This document shows positions 1-8,062 of a stretch of 64,000 nt of DNA, piece after piece. Position numbers and translations under genes: made by a program. The stretch comes from an uncultured Paracoccaceae bacterium (GTDB lineage: Bacteria; Pseudomonadota; Alphaproteobacteria; Rhodobacterales; Rhodobacteraceae): assembly GCA_947497065.1 (NCBI GenBank), contig CANMEQ010000006.1:1-64000 (forward strand), given 5' to 3'. Each line of letters starts with the position of its first letter. The stretch's first letter is position 1. The notes below the pieces were generated by a model. The model worked only from the letters and a program-made list of their open reading frames with translations, did not search any database and was not told where the DNA came from.

Positions 1-81
1 TCGTCATGGTCGTCATGGTCGTCATGGTCGTCATGGTCGTCATGGTCGTCATGGTCGTCATGGTCGTCATGGTCGTCATGG
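1..81 (-). repeat. Nine tandem 9-bp units encoding His-Asp-Asp in znuA
   Basis: The plus-strand unit TCGTCATGG occurs nine times without a mismatch from position 1 to 81 and continues past the window edge. Read on the minus strand in the znuA frame, each unit gives one His-Asp-Asp triplet. The next 45 bases (82-126) hold degenerate His/Asp codons. The identical units suggest recent slippage expansion of the metal-binding loop of ZnuA. Confidence 0.95.
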
Positions 82-494
82 TCGTCGTGATCATCATGTT
101 CGTCGTGGTCATGATCGTGCGCGCCGCCGAAAATGCTGGCATCGCGCAGCATCAAGGCGGGCCAATCTTCGGATTCGAGAAGCGTGAGCCGTGGTGCGTT
201 TGGTGCGAGGCTTTCGAGGGAGCTTTCCAGCCATGGGGTGAGGCCGGTGCCCGCCCAAATGACCAAGTCGGCGTTTTGCACGGCATTGGCCTGGTCGAAC
301 GTGAATTGGAAGTCGTGTGGAGTGGCCCCGCCGGACACCAAGACATCTGGCGTGCCGACGCCCGACATCACTTGGGCCACAAGGCTGTGGATGGGCGCAA
401 TATCAGTCACAACCTTTGGCGCTTCGGCTGCGGCGATTTGGGCGAGGGTGAACGCGGGAAGCGCTGCAAGGGCTGTGGAGAGCGAAAGTCGCAT
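1..494 (-). CDS. znuA: Zinc ABC transporter periplasmic binding protein ZnuA (partial, 3' end beyond the window)
   Basis: This is the N-terminal 164 residues of the periplasmic zinc-binding subunit that feeds Zn2+ to the ZnuBC permease. A signal peptide covers about residues 1-23. H36 and the PHDF motif with H60 match the cluster A-I family's first metal ligands. From about residue 126 the chain enters a His/Asp-rich loop that runs off the left edge as a regular (His-Asp-Asp) repeat. The gene is divergent from zur, znuC and znuB with a perfect Zur-type palindrome between, which fixes the substrate as zinc rather than manganese. The start ATG at 494 is the only one giving a proper signal peptide. 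The second domain and the stop codon are outside the window. Confidence 0.93.
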   Translation of the reverse strand, partial: MRLSLSTALAALPAFTLAQIAAAEAPKVVTDIAPIHSLVAQVMSGVGTPDVLVSGGATPHDFQFTFDQANAVQNADLVIWAGTGLTPWLESSLESLAPNAPRLTLLESEDWPALMLRDASIFGGAHDHDHDEHDDHDDHDDHDDHDDHDDHDDHDDHDDHDDHD

Positions 495-545
495 GGGACG
501 TCCTTTGGATGACTTGTGTTGAAGGTTGCTAGGCGCTATAAAGAA

Positions 546-559
546 TATGTTATAACATA
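546..559. promoter_or_regulatory. Zur box between znuA and zur
   Basis: TATGTTATAACATA is a perfect 14-bp palindrome centred in the 83-bp gap between the divergent starts of znuA (494) and zur (578). Its core matches the alphaproteobacterial Zur operator (ATGTTATA-n-TATAACAT type). Its place suggests zinc-dependent repression of both arms by the Zur protein made next door. Confidence 0.85.
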
Positions 560-577
560 ACAAGAGGCCGTGCGAAA

Positions 578-1057
578 ATGTCTGCCCCCCGTTCAAATGG
601 ATCCGATTTCGAAGCCCATGATCATGGTGTTTGTGTGCGCGATGCCTTGGTGTCTGCGGAGGCGGTGTGCGCGGAGCAATCGCTGCGGCTGACCCCTGTG
701 CGCCGGCGGACGTTGGAGATTTTGCTGGAGGCCCATGAGGCGATGGGCGCCTATGATGTTTTGGCGCGGTTGGATGCTGAAGGGTTGGGGTCGAAGCCGC
801 CTGTGGCCTACCGGGCGCTGTCGTTTTTGGTGGATGCCGGTTTGGCGCACCGGATTGAGCGGCTGAATGCCTTTGTGGCCTGCACCCACCCCGGTTCCGA
901 TCATGATCCTGCGTTTTTGATCTGCAATTCTTGCGGCACGGTGGCGGAAGGCGAGGCACGGGATGCTTTGGCGCCGTCAGCTGTGGCGGCGGGGTTTGAG
1001 ATTGAGCAAACGGTTGTTGAGGCAACGGGGATTTGCCCGGCCTGCAAGGACGTTTAG
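578..1057 (+). CDS. zur: Zinc uptake regulator Zur (Fur family)
   Basis: This 159-aa Fur-family repressor binds zinc and shuts off the znu genes. The winged-helix DNA-binding part covers about residues 30-95. Structural zinc is expected at two CxxC pairs, C116/C119 and C153/C156; H104 and H109 lie in the sensory-site region. The His-rich N-terminus is typical of Zur rather than Fur. The gene is followed after one base by znuC and then znuB, so it is the first gene of its own target operon. A Zur-type palindrome lies about 20 bases upstream, implying autoregulation. Confidence 0.92.
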   Translation: MSAPRSNGSDFEAHDHGVCVRDALVSAEAVCAEQSLRLTPVRRRTLEILLEAHEAMGAYDVLARLDAEGLGSKPPVAYRALSFLVDAGLAHRIERLNAFVACTHPGSDHDPAFLICNSCGTVAEGEARDALAPSAVAAGFEIEQTVVEATGICPACKDV

Positions 1058-1058
1058 C

Positions 1059-1826
1059 ATGTCTTTGATTTCGGCTGAGAATTTAGAGGTGCGCCACGGA
1101 GCAACGCGGGCTGTGTTTGGCGTGTCGATGGCGATTGAGCCAAAAGAGATCGTGACGATTGTTGGCCCGAATGGGTCGGGCAAGTCGACGTTGTTGCGGG
1201 CCTTGATTGGGGCGGTGCATCCGGCGGCGGGCACGATTACGCGGGCGCCGAAGCTGCGCGTGGGCTATGTGCCGCAGAAGTTGCAGATTGATCCGACTTT
1301 GCCGCTGACGGTCCGTCGATTCTTGAATTTGCCCAAGCGGGTGTCGAGCGCTGTGGCGCGCGCAGCTTTGGCGCGGACGGGTGTTGAGGCCTTGGAGGGG
1401 CGGCAGCTTTCGGGATTGTCTGGCGGGCAATTGCAGCGCGTATTGTTGGCGCGCGCGATTTTGAATGATCCGCAATTGTTGGTTTTGGATGAGGCGACGC
1501 AGGGGCTGGATCAGCCTGCATCTGCGGATTTTTACCGCCTTATCGAGACATTGCGCGATGAGCTGGGCTGTGCGGTTTTGATGGTGAGCCACGAATTGCA
1601 CGTGGTGATGTCTGCCACGGACCGTGTGATTTGCATGAATGGGCATATTTGCTGCGAGGGCACGCCTGCGGTGGTGACTGCCGCGCCTGCCTATCGGGAC
1701 TTGTTTGGCACGGGAACGGGCGGCGCATTGGCGTTGTACCGGCACCGGCATGACCATGATCACGGGGCATGCAACGATCCCGATCACCGCCATACCCATG
1801 ACCACGAAGAGCCTGCAACAGTATGA
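1059..1826 (+). CDS. znuC: Zinc ABC transporter ATP-binding protein ZnuC
   Basis: This 255-aa ATPase powers zinc import through ZnuB. It has Walker A at residues 36-44 (GPNGSGKST), the signature LSGGQ at 120-124, Walker B ending in DEA at about 144-146, and the H-loop histidine at 178. The C-terminal 30 residues are rich in His and Asp, as in other ZnuC proteins, and may bind zinc. The ATG at 1059, one base after the zur stop, is preferred over an upstream in-frame ATG inside zur because the family N-terminus begins here. The last four bases overlap the znuB start. Confidence 0.95.
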   Translation: MSLISAENLEVRHGATRAVFGVSMAIEPKEIVTIVGPNGSGKSTLLRALIGAVHPAAGTITRAPKLRVGYVPQKLQIDPTLPLTVRRFLNLPKRVSSAVARAALARTGVEALEGRQLSGLSGGQLQRVLLARAILNDPQLLVLDEATQGLDQPASADFYRLIETLRDELGCAVLMVSHELHVVMSATDRVICMNGHICCEGTPAVVTAAPAYRDLFGTGTGGALALYRHRHDHDHGACNDPDHRHTHDHEEPATV

Positions 1827-2620
1827 CATTATTAGACGATTTTATGGTCCGCGCCCTTTTGGCTGGGGTCGGGACTGCGGTGGCATGCGGGGCGCTGGGG
1901 TGTTTTGTGGTGTGGCGGCGCATGGCCTATTTTGGCGATGCAACGGCCCATGCGGCGATTTTGGGCGTGGCGCTGGCGTTGATGTTTTCCGTGTCGATCC
2001 CGGTTGGGGTTTTGGCGGTTGCGCTTGCGATGGGCTTTTTGATTGGCGCCGTGTCGGGGCAGACCATTGCGCCTGACAGCATGTTGGGCGTGCTGTCGCA
2101 TTCGGCGTTGGCGTTGGGATTGGTGGCCGTTTCGCTGATGCCGTCTGCGCGGATTGATTTGGATGCCTACCTGTTTGGGGATATTTTGGTCGTCAGCCGG
2201 ATGGATTTGTTGGTCATCTGGGGCGGTGCGATTTTGGTGTGCGGTGTTTTGGCGTGGCGGTGGCAGGCCTTGTTAGCGGAGATTTTATCGACGGATTTGG
2301 CCCATGCGGCTGGGTTGTCGCCGCGGCTGGATCGGGTGATTTTGAGCGTTCTGATCGCGACGGTTGTTGCCGTGTCGATCAAGGTCGTGGGCGCGTTGTT
2401 GATCACTTCGATGTTGATCATTCCGGCAGCGGCTGCGCGGCTGATTGCGCGCGGGCCAGAGGCGATGGCGGCATATGCCACTGCGATCGGGGCTGTGGCA
2501 GCGATTGCCGGACTGCACGGCGCGCGGGCATTTGGTACGCCCGCCGGACCATCGGTGATTTGTGCCGCGGCGGGGCTTTTTTGTGTGTCGTTTGTTGTGG
2601 GGCGGTTGCGCGGCAGTTAG
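1823..2620 (+). CDS. znuB: Zinc ABC transporter permease ZnuB
   Basis: This 265-aa inner-membrane permease has about eight hydrophobic segments across its whole length, as expected for the ZnuB/ABC-3 family. It forms the channel that accepts Zn2+ from ZnuA and is driven by ZnuC. Its ATG overlaps the znuC stop by four bases (ATGA), so translation is probably coupled. It ends in a four-base tail-to-tail overlap with dtd on the other strand, which leaves no room for a separate terminator. Confidence 0.94.
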   Translation: MTLLDDFMVRALLAGVGTAVACGALGCFVVWRRMAYFGDATAHAAILGVALALMFSVSIPVGVLAVALAMGFLIGAVSGQTIAPDSMLGVLSHSALALGLVAVSLMPSARIDLDAYLFGDILVVSRMDLLVIWGGAILVCGVLAWRWQALLAEILSTDLAHAAGLSPRLDRVILSVLIATVVAVSIKVVGALLITSMLIIPAAAARLIARGPEAMAAYATAIGAVAAIAGLHGARAFGTPAGPSVICAAAGLFCVSFVVGRLRGS

Positions 2621-3057
2621 CTGTTCGTGTCCATCCAGATGGTCACCGGACCGTCGTTGATGAGGCTGACGGCCATGTCAGCTCCGAACTGGCCTGTTTG
2701 AACAGGCACCAAAGCCCCCAAATCGGCGACGAATTTTTCATAGAGGCGTTTGCCCTCCTCGGGGCGGGCGGCGGCGGAAAAACCGGGGCGGTTGCCGCTC
2801 TTGGTGTCGGCGGCCAAGGTGAATTGGCTGACAACCAGAGCAGACCCGCCAATGTCCAGCAGAGAGCGGTTCATGCGGCCATCGTCGTCTTTGAAAATCC
2901 GTGTTTTTGAGATTTTCGCGGCAAGTTTTGCGGAGAGGTCGTCTGTGTCGCCGTCCATCGCGCAGATGAGCACCAAGAGGCCAGCGTCGCAGGCGCCGAT
3001 CAGGGCGCCGTCGACGTGGACTTGGGCCTGTTTCACCCGTTGGATGAGCGCGCGCAT
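2617..3057 (-). CDS. dtd: D-aminoacyl-tRNA deacylase Dtd
   Basis: This 146-aa protein hydrolyses D-amino acids wrongly attached to tRNA and so protects translation. The family motifs are present: SQFT at residues 77-80 and GPVT at 136-139, the pair that forms the active site across the homodimer. The length is normal for DTD1. The start ATG at 3057 lies three bases after the stop of the upstream sugar kinase, so the two are probably co-transcribed, although their functions are unrelated. Confidence 0.95.
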   Translation of the reverse strand: MRALIQRVKQAQVHVDGALIGACDAGLLVLICAMDGDTDDLSAKLAAKISKTRIFKDDDGRMNRSLLDIGGSALVVSQFTLAADTKSGNRPGFSAAARPEEGKRLYEKFVADLGALVPVQTGQFGADMAVSLINDGPVTIWMDTNS

Positions 3058-3060
3058 GGG

Positions 3061-3978
3061 TTAGTCGAGCCCGAGTTCAGCAGCGGTGGGCGGGTTCGCG
3101 CCCGCGCGTGACACGGTGACCGCTGCAGCGCGTGCGCCAAGCGTGAGGGCGTCGCGAATTTCATCGGCTGTCAGGGCGGCGATACGGGCTTTGGACAGGC
3201 AGCCCGCCCGTTCCAAACCCGCGAGAACCCCTGCGTTAAAGGTGTCTCCTGCGCCGACGGTGTCGACGACTTCGGCTTTCTCGGCGGCGACGAACACCTC
3301 TTGGGTGGCGGTGTAGCCGGTCACGCCTTTGGAGCCTTCGGTGATGCACACCAATTTAGCGCCTTTGTCGACTAAGCCACGGGCAAGATTGGGCAGGTCG
3401 CCTTCGCCTTCGAACCAGTGCAGGTCTTCGTCGCTGAGTTTGATGATGTCGGCGGCGGCCATCATGCGGTTGATGCGGGCGCGGTAGGTGACAACATCTG
3501 TGATGAAGGATGGGCGAATGTTGGGGTCGATCATGGTCACGCGGGAGGGGGCTTCGCGCAGCATGAGAGATTCGTAGGCCGCGCCGCAGCCATCGCCGAC
3601 CAAGGAGATGCCGCCGAAGAACAAAGTGTCGGCCTCGACCGCGGGCATAGTGACGACGCTACGCATGGCGGAGTTTTCGTCATAAAAGGCATAGGTGGCT
3701 TGGCCGTCGACCAGTTTCACAAAGGCAACGGTGCAGGGCGCCATCATGGAAGGTGAGGGGCTGTGATCGACGCCGGAGGCGGTGAGCGCGTCGCGCAGGA
3801 TGTCGCCCAAGAAATCAGAGGACATGCCACAGAGGAATTGGGTGTTTACGCCGAGACGGCCCAGACCGATGGCGGTGTTGAACACCGCGCCTCCGGGATA
3901 GGGCGCAAAAGCGGCTTCGCCTGCCGCAGTTTCACGCGGCAACATATCAATCAGGGCTTCCCCACAGGCCAGAATCAT
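3061..3978 (-). CDS. PfkB-family sugar kinase (fructokinase-like)
   Basis: This 305-aa ribokinase-fold kinase transfers phosphate from ATP to a sugar. The N-terminal glycine motif (YPGGAVFNTA, about residues 27-36) and the C-terminal DTVGAGD motif (239-245, catalytic D245) are intact. DPNIRP at 151-156 is typical of fructokinases, so fructose is the most likely substrate, but this is inferred from family resemblance. I chose ATG 3978 because a GAGGAG ribosome site sits about six bases before it; an ATG at 3993 would lie inside that site. It precedes dtd by three bases. Confidence 0.85.
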   Translation of the reverse strand: MILACGEALIDMLPRETAAGEAAFAPYPGGAVFNTAIGLGRLGVNTQFLCGMSSDFLGDILRDALTASGVDHSPSPSMMAPCTVAFVKLVDGQATYAFYDENSAMRSVVTMPAVEADTLFFGGISLVGDGCGAAYESLMLREAPSRVTMIDPNIRPSFITDVVTYRARINRMMAAADIIKLSDEDLHWFEGEGDLPNLARGLVDKGAKLVCITEGSKGVTGYTATQEVFVAAEKAEVVDTVGAGDTFNAGVLAGLERAGCLSKARIAALTADEIRDALTLGARAAAVTVSRAGANPPTAAELGLD

Positions 3979-4012
3979 CTCGGTCTCCTCCAAACTTTAC
4001 GCGCGTTAAGTA

Positions 4013-5122
4013 TCACTGTGTTTGCGCTAACACAAACCCAACTGCCGCAGCGGCAATTAAACCCAAGATAACAGCGATTGCGATCTTGATGGCAGAATAG
4101 GGTCGTTCGCCCTGAACACGGCCCGTGCGCCCGTTGACGACGAAGCGATAAGTTTTGCCGCGATATTTGTAGGCGGCCATCCAAACGGGCAGCAGCACGT
4201 GTTTGAAGGTCAATGTGCCGATTTGTGTGTCGACCGATTTAACCCGCTGTTCATCGCCACCGATGTCGAATTTGACGTCGCGGTGAATGACACGGTCCAT
4301 ATAGGCGCGGGCCTCGACGAAGGCGTCTTCCAGTTCGATCTGGTAGCCTTCGGCGCGGAAGCCGGCGAGGTATTGGGGCTGGTAGGGTTCCATTTCCGAC
4401 AGGTCCCACGGCTCGAGCGCGTCGGTGTATTTTTTCGGCAAGGATTTGGAGCCGAGCACCAAGACATCATCAAAGAAGCGCGCCACGCGGCCTGAAGCGG
4501 CACGCCAGCGTGTTTTACGGACGCGGACCTGCTTGCGTTTGCCATCGCGCATGACGGTTTTGGTTTCGTAGTAATGGGTGCCGCGTGAGCCAGTGTAGCT
4601 GCTATTGGTGTCGGCATCGAAGGTCCAATAGGGGACGTAAATGCCGGACATGGAGCGCCCGTTGCGGGCGTAGTCTTGCAGGCCGTTGGGGGCGAACCAC
4701 AGGCTGCCCAACCAATCGGTCATCTTGTCGCGTGCGGTGCGTTCATCGAACGAGAAGGGCAGCAGGCCTTTGGGTTTTATGTGCCGGTGCAGGCCTGTGT
4801 CGGTGACAACAGGGGTCGCGCAGAACGGGCATTCGGCCGAGTGAACGGATTGGTCAAATTCGGTTTGCGCCCCGCAATTGGGGCAGGAGACGACGCGGGT
4901 TTCTTCGATTTCCGTGTCCGGCATCTCGCCAGCGACGGCGGCACGAAAATCGAGTTCGCGTAAGGTGCCGCCGCGCCAAGGGCCGGCGTTGATGTTTTGA
5001 GTATTTCCGCAATGGTCGCAGGTGAGTTGATCGTGTTCTGGATCATAGCGAAAGTCGGACCCGCAATTGTCACAGGGGAACCGGTATTCATCGGCGGGCG
5101 CAGGGGTGTCAAACGAGCTCAT
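4013..5122 (-). CDS. TFIIB-type zinc-ribbon membrane protein
   Basis: This 369-aa protein has two zinc ribbons near the N-terminus (C17/C20/C35/C38 and C80/C83/C98/C101), a long charged middle part, and one hydrophobic segment near the C-terminus (about 345-367). Such proteins are often labelled helicase or replication factor Y by mistake; no helicase motif is present. It sits just downstream of an SPFH-GYF protein, an arrangement seen for this family in many bacteria. The zinc ribbons may bind protein or nucleic acid at the membrane. The function is unknown. Confidence 0.8.
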   Translation of the reverse strand: MSSFDTPAPADEYRFPCDNCGSDFRYDPEHDQLTCDHCGNTQNINAGPWRGGTLRELDFRAAVAGEMPDTEIEETRVVSCPNCGAQTEFDQSVHSAECPFCATPVVTDTGLHRHIKPKGLLPFSFDERTARDKMTDWLGSLWFAPNGLQDYARNGRSMSGIYVPYWTFDADTNSSYTGSRGTHYYETKTVMRDGKRKQVRVRKTRWRAASGRVARFFDDVLVLGSKSLPKKYTDALEPWDLSEMEPYQPQYLAGFRAEGYQIELEDAFVEARAYMDRVIHRDVKFDIGGDEQRVKSVDTQIGTLTFKHVLLPVWMAAYKYRGKTYRFVVNGRTGRVQGERPYSAIKIAIAVILGLIAAAAVGFVLAQTQ

Positions 5123-5228
5123 AACGTATGATTAAGCGATGCCTGTGGCGAGGCCAACACATTGTTGCGTGGGATGCGCGTGATGTGTTGGCCTGATGGG
5201 TGTCGTGCCCGTTTTTGGGGCAGGTGGG

Positions 5229-6344
5229 TTAGATGCCGGGGGGCGGTGGTGGTGGCATGACCGTGAACAGCTGCGCGAGTTCTGCGACCTCGTCGGCGGT
5301 TTTCCAACCGTCTTGGCCCGCGGTCCAGACATGGGTGGCGCGTGTGAGGGTGCCGTCGGCGACCATTTGGCCCATTGCTGCCTTTGAATAGGGGCCTTTG
5401 GTTTGGCCGTTTTCAGCGATGTGCCAGACGTGTTCTACGGGCGGTGGGGGTGGTGCCATGGGGGCGGCGGCGGGGGCCTGTTGTGCAGTGGGTTGGCCCC
5501 ATGGGTTGGCCATTTGTTGCGCCATCGCCATGCCCATACCTGCGCCCATGCCAGCGCCCATCGCGCCAGAGGCTTCGCCGCCTTTGCGCAGGGCTTCGGC
5601 GGCTGCGTATTTCATGTGGGCGTCCAGATCACCAGTGAGGCCGCGGGAGGTACGGGTGTCCAGTGCGGCTTCGACGGCTGGGGGTAGGCTGATGTTTTCA
5701 ATGTAGAATTCAGGGATGGTGATGCCGTATTGCGCCACGGTGTCGGCGATGGCGCCTGCGATCAGTTTGCCCAGATCGGCGGTGTTTGCGGCCATGTCCA
5801 GCACGGGAATACCGGAGGCTGCGATGACGCGGCTGAATTCCTGCACGATGATGTTGCGCACCTGAAAGCTGATTTCATCCATGGTGAATTCGCCGTCTGT
5901 GCCGACGATTTCTGTGAGGAATTTCGCGGGGTCGGTGACCTTGACGGTGTAGGTGCCGAAGGCGCGAATGCGGGTTGGGCCGAATTCAGGATCACGCAGC
6001 ATGATGGGGTTTTTGGTGCCCCATTTCAGGTCGGTGAACCGTGTTGTGTTGACGTAGTAGATTTCGGATTTGAACGGGCTTTTGAAGCCGTGGTCCCAGT
6101 GGTTCAACGTGGTCATGATCGGCATGTTGTTGGTTTCCAACATGTACAGGCCCGGTGTGAACACATCGGCCAATTGACCTTCGTGGACGAAAACGGCGGC
6201 CTGACCTTCGCGCACGGTCAGTTTGGCGCCATATTTGATTTCGTGGCCTTCGCGTTCGAACCGCCACACCATTGTGTCGCGTGTGTCATCCGTCCAGTGG
6301 ATGACGTCAATAAACTGGCCGGAAAGAAAATCGAGAATACCCAT
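5229..6344 (-). CDS. SPFH-domain protein with C-terminal GYF_2 domain
   Basis: This 371-aa protein belongs to the family labelled SPFH or virion core protein. The SPFH/band-7-like part covers about residues 20-235. A Gly/Ala/Met/Pro-rich linker follows (256-305), and a GYF_2 domain (306-360, WHIAENGQTKGPY then GWKT) precedes a run of prolines at the end. GYF domains bind proline-rich peptides, so the tail may mediate self-association or recruitment. The ATG at 6344 follows an AAAGGA site with seven-base spacing; an upstream in-frame ATG at 6392 lacks one. It lies directly upstream of the zinc-ribbon membrane protein gene. Its role is probably membrane-associated scaffolding. Confidence 0.8.
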   Translation of the reverse strand: MGILDFLSGQFIDVIHWTDDTRDTMVWRFEREGHEIKYGAKLTVREGQAAVFVHEGQLADVFTPGLYMLETNNMPIMTTLNHWDHGFKSPFKSEIYYVNTTRFTDLKWGTKNPIMLRDPEFGPTRIRAFGTYTVKVTDPAKFLTEIVGTDGEFTMDEISFQVRNIIVQEFSRVIAASGIPVLDMAANTADLGKLIAGAIADTVAQYGITIPEFYIENISLPPAVEAALDTRTSRGLTGDLDAHMKYAAAEALRKGGEASGAMGAGMGAGMGMAMAQQMANPWGQPTAQQAPAAAPMAPPPPPVEHVWHIAENGQTKGPYSKAAMGQMVADGTLTRATHVWTAGQDGWKTADEVAELAQLFTVMPPPPPPGI

Positions 6345-6418
6345 CGTATCGTCCTTTGTCGCGTTGTCCCTACGGGTGTAGCGCAGGGACAACGCTATGG
6401 CGATGGGAATTTATACGC

Positions 6419-6904
6419 TTACGCGGCCATGGTTTGCAGTTTGCGGGTCAGCAAATGGTGCAGGGCAAAGCCCATCAACCATGCCATGCCGACGTGGGCG
6501 ATAAAGGAAGATTGGGTGTAGGGGCCGAACCCCATCATAAAGCTACGGCCGACGACCGGGGCCAAGATGCCCTGTGCCACGAACCACAAGATCAGACCGC
6601 CCAAGGCACCCGCCCAGACAAGACGCAGGGAGAACGCTTTGTGTAGGGCCCAGACCAGCAATACGAACCCGGCACCAATCACGGTATGCAGGGCAAAGCC
6701 CAGGGCATAGGAAATTTCGAGCCCTGTGAAGATGTTCGTCAGGGCGACTACCAAGTTGGCCGGTTCTAGGGCCGTGCCGAACAGGAAGGGGGAGATCAGC
6801 CACGCGTAGATCTCGAATGCGAATTGCCCGATGGCGCCTGCAATGAGGAGGGGCATGAGGGGAAAGGCCGGGGTGGTTTCGAATTGTGTGAGATTGAGTG
6901 GCAT
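6419..6904 (-). CDS. Unidentified small integral membrane protein
   Basis: I do not recognise this 161-aa protein. It has about four hydrophobic stretches (near residues 16-40, 48-68, 70-92, 95-115) and a fifth region near 135-152, so nearly the whole chain is in the membrane. Histidines lie within or beside hydrophobic segments (near residues 73, 137 and 149). A clear AGGAG ribosome site precedes the ATG. It lies 74 bases upstream of the SPFH gene on the same strand and may belong to the same envelope-related group. Confidence 0.7.
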   Translation of the reverse strand: MPLNLTQFETTPAFPLMPLLIAGAIGQFAFEIYAWLISPFLFGTALEPANLVVALTNIFTGLEISYALGFALHTVIGAGFVLLVWALHKAFSLRLVWAGALGGLILWFVAQGILAPVVGRSFMMGFGPYTQSSFIAHVGMAWLMGFALHHLLTRKLQTMAA

Positions 6905-7075
6905 GTGCGCTCCTGCTGTTGGGATGTTTCAGGAGAGAATTAGCAATGCTGCGGTGCAGAACAATTGCCGGTCACGTGAATGTGCCGACGCCAAGGGGCT
7001 GGGCAACATTGGCGTGATTGGCTGGATCTTTTGGGCGGTGATGTGCGTTAATCCAGCCGGTGTCTGGACGGGGTT

Positions 7076-8062
7076 TTAAGACGCGCCGCTGTCGAGCAGT
7101 TCGGTGGCGATCTGGCGGGCGATGGGGGCGGCTTCGGCGGCTTGCATGCCGGTTGTGAAGCGGTCGTCGTAGAGCATTTTGAGCAACAGTTCGTCGTGGG
7201 TGGTCAGCAGGCCGAATTCTTCGTCGTCGTTGAAGATAGACGGGCGGGCCTGTGGGCTGTCGTTGGCGAGGCCGAGGCCTTGGGCCATTTCTTCGTGGAT
7301 GCACGACAGGCGCATCAGGTCTGGGTGTTCGCCGCGGATGAGGGCGACGGCTTGGTCGTAGGCGGGGCTGTTGTCGCGGCTGAAGGCCAGCACCAGACAC
7401 AGCGTATCGCGCGGGACATCGAGGACAGCTTGCAGCGAGACGGCATCGATGCCCGGCACCAGCGCGCGGATTTCATCGGCGTAGTTCAACCTGTCGTCTT
7501 CGTTGAGCACCAGCACGTGAAAGTTGGGATCGGTGTCGGACATGGACATGGGCAGGCCGCTGACGCGGGACAGGCGGCTCACGTAATTGCGGATGTTTTG
7601 CGTGTCTTGAATGCGCTGGTCTTCGGGGATGGTTGCACCAAAGTCGACAGAGACACGCACGGGTTTTTCCCAGCGGCGCAGGCGGCTGATGGTGGGCTGT
7701 GCGCGCAGGCCCGTGGGGGTTGCGATGAATTCATCGAACAGGGCGATGCGCACGAAATTGCGGGCCAATATGGTGTTTGTGAAGGTGGTGTCGGGGCCGC
7801 CACCGTCGGTGCGCAGAAGGCCGCGGGCGACGAGATCGTTTTGGACACGCTGGTAATGGGTGGAGAGCGCGAGGCTGGCGTCTGATCGTTGGATCGGGGC
7901 GGGTTCGGGGACCGGATCGGGCTGTGGTGCGATCAACGTGTCGGGCCGGACCGGCGGAATGGGGGAGGGGGTGACGGGGGTTAGCATGTCACAGGCAGCG
8001 AGCGACAGCAGGGCCAAAGCCCCGACTGCCGTTTTCAAAGTGCCGCCTGTGACGTTGATCAA
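7076..8062 (-). CDS. DUF2927 lipoprotein
   Basis: This 328-aa protein starts with a lipoprotein signal peptide ending in the lipobox LAAC, so the mature protein would be lipidated on C24. A proline-rich spacer follows, then the DUF2927 domain from roughly residue 120 to 290. Its function is unknown. The best start is a TTG at 8062, immediately after the telA stop codon with no base between; no in-frame ATG or GTG gives a signal peptide. This means tight translational coupling to TelA. A GGA about ten bases upstream, inside telA, could serve as the ribosome site. Confidence 0.8.
   Translation of the reverse strand: MINVTGGTLKTAVGALALLSLAACDMLTPVTPSPIPPVRPDTLIAPQPDPVPEPAPIQRSDASLALSTHYQRVQNDLVARGLLRTDGGGPDTTFTNTILARNFVRIALFDEFIATPTGLRAQPTISRLRRWEKPVRVSVDFGATIPEDQRIQDTQNIRNYVSRLSRVSGLPMSMSDTDPNFHVLVLNEDDRLNYADEIRALVPGIDAVSLQAVLDVPRDTLCLVLAFSRDNSPAYDQAVALIRGEHPDLMRLSCIHEEMAQGLGLANDSPQARPSIFNDDEEFGLLTTHDELLLKMLYDDRFTTGMQAAEAAPIARQIATELLDSGAS

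Noticed and set aside
1-81. Tandem repeats as a possible CRISPR array
   Set aside because: The unit is 9 bp with no spacers and is in frame within znuA.
6-512. Long plus-strand open frame with a repeated Met-Val-Val start
   Set aside because: It is the antisense of the znuA His-Asp-Asp tract and has no protein-like features.
1083-1829. Long minus-strand frame over znuC
   Set aside because: It is a shadow of the znuC reading frame with Arg/His-rich low-complexity composition.
4013-5122. Primosomal helicase annotation often given to this zinc-ribbon family
   Set aside because: There are no Walker or other helicase motifs; only zinc ribbons and a membrane helix.
6925-7079. Short plus-strand frames between the membrane protein and the DUF2927 gene, one with an AGGAGAG site
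   Set aside because: The peptide (about 23 aa) has no hydrophobic or conserved-looking pattern and the longer frame overlaps antisense genes.
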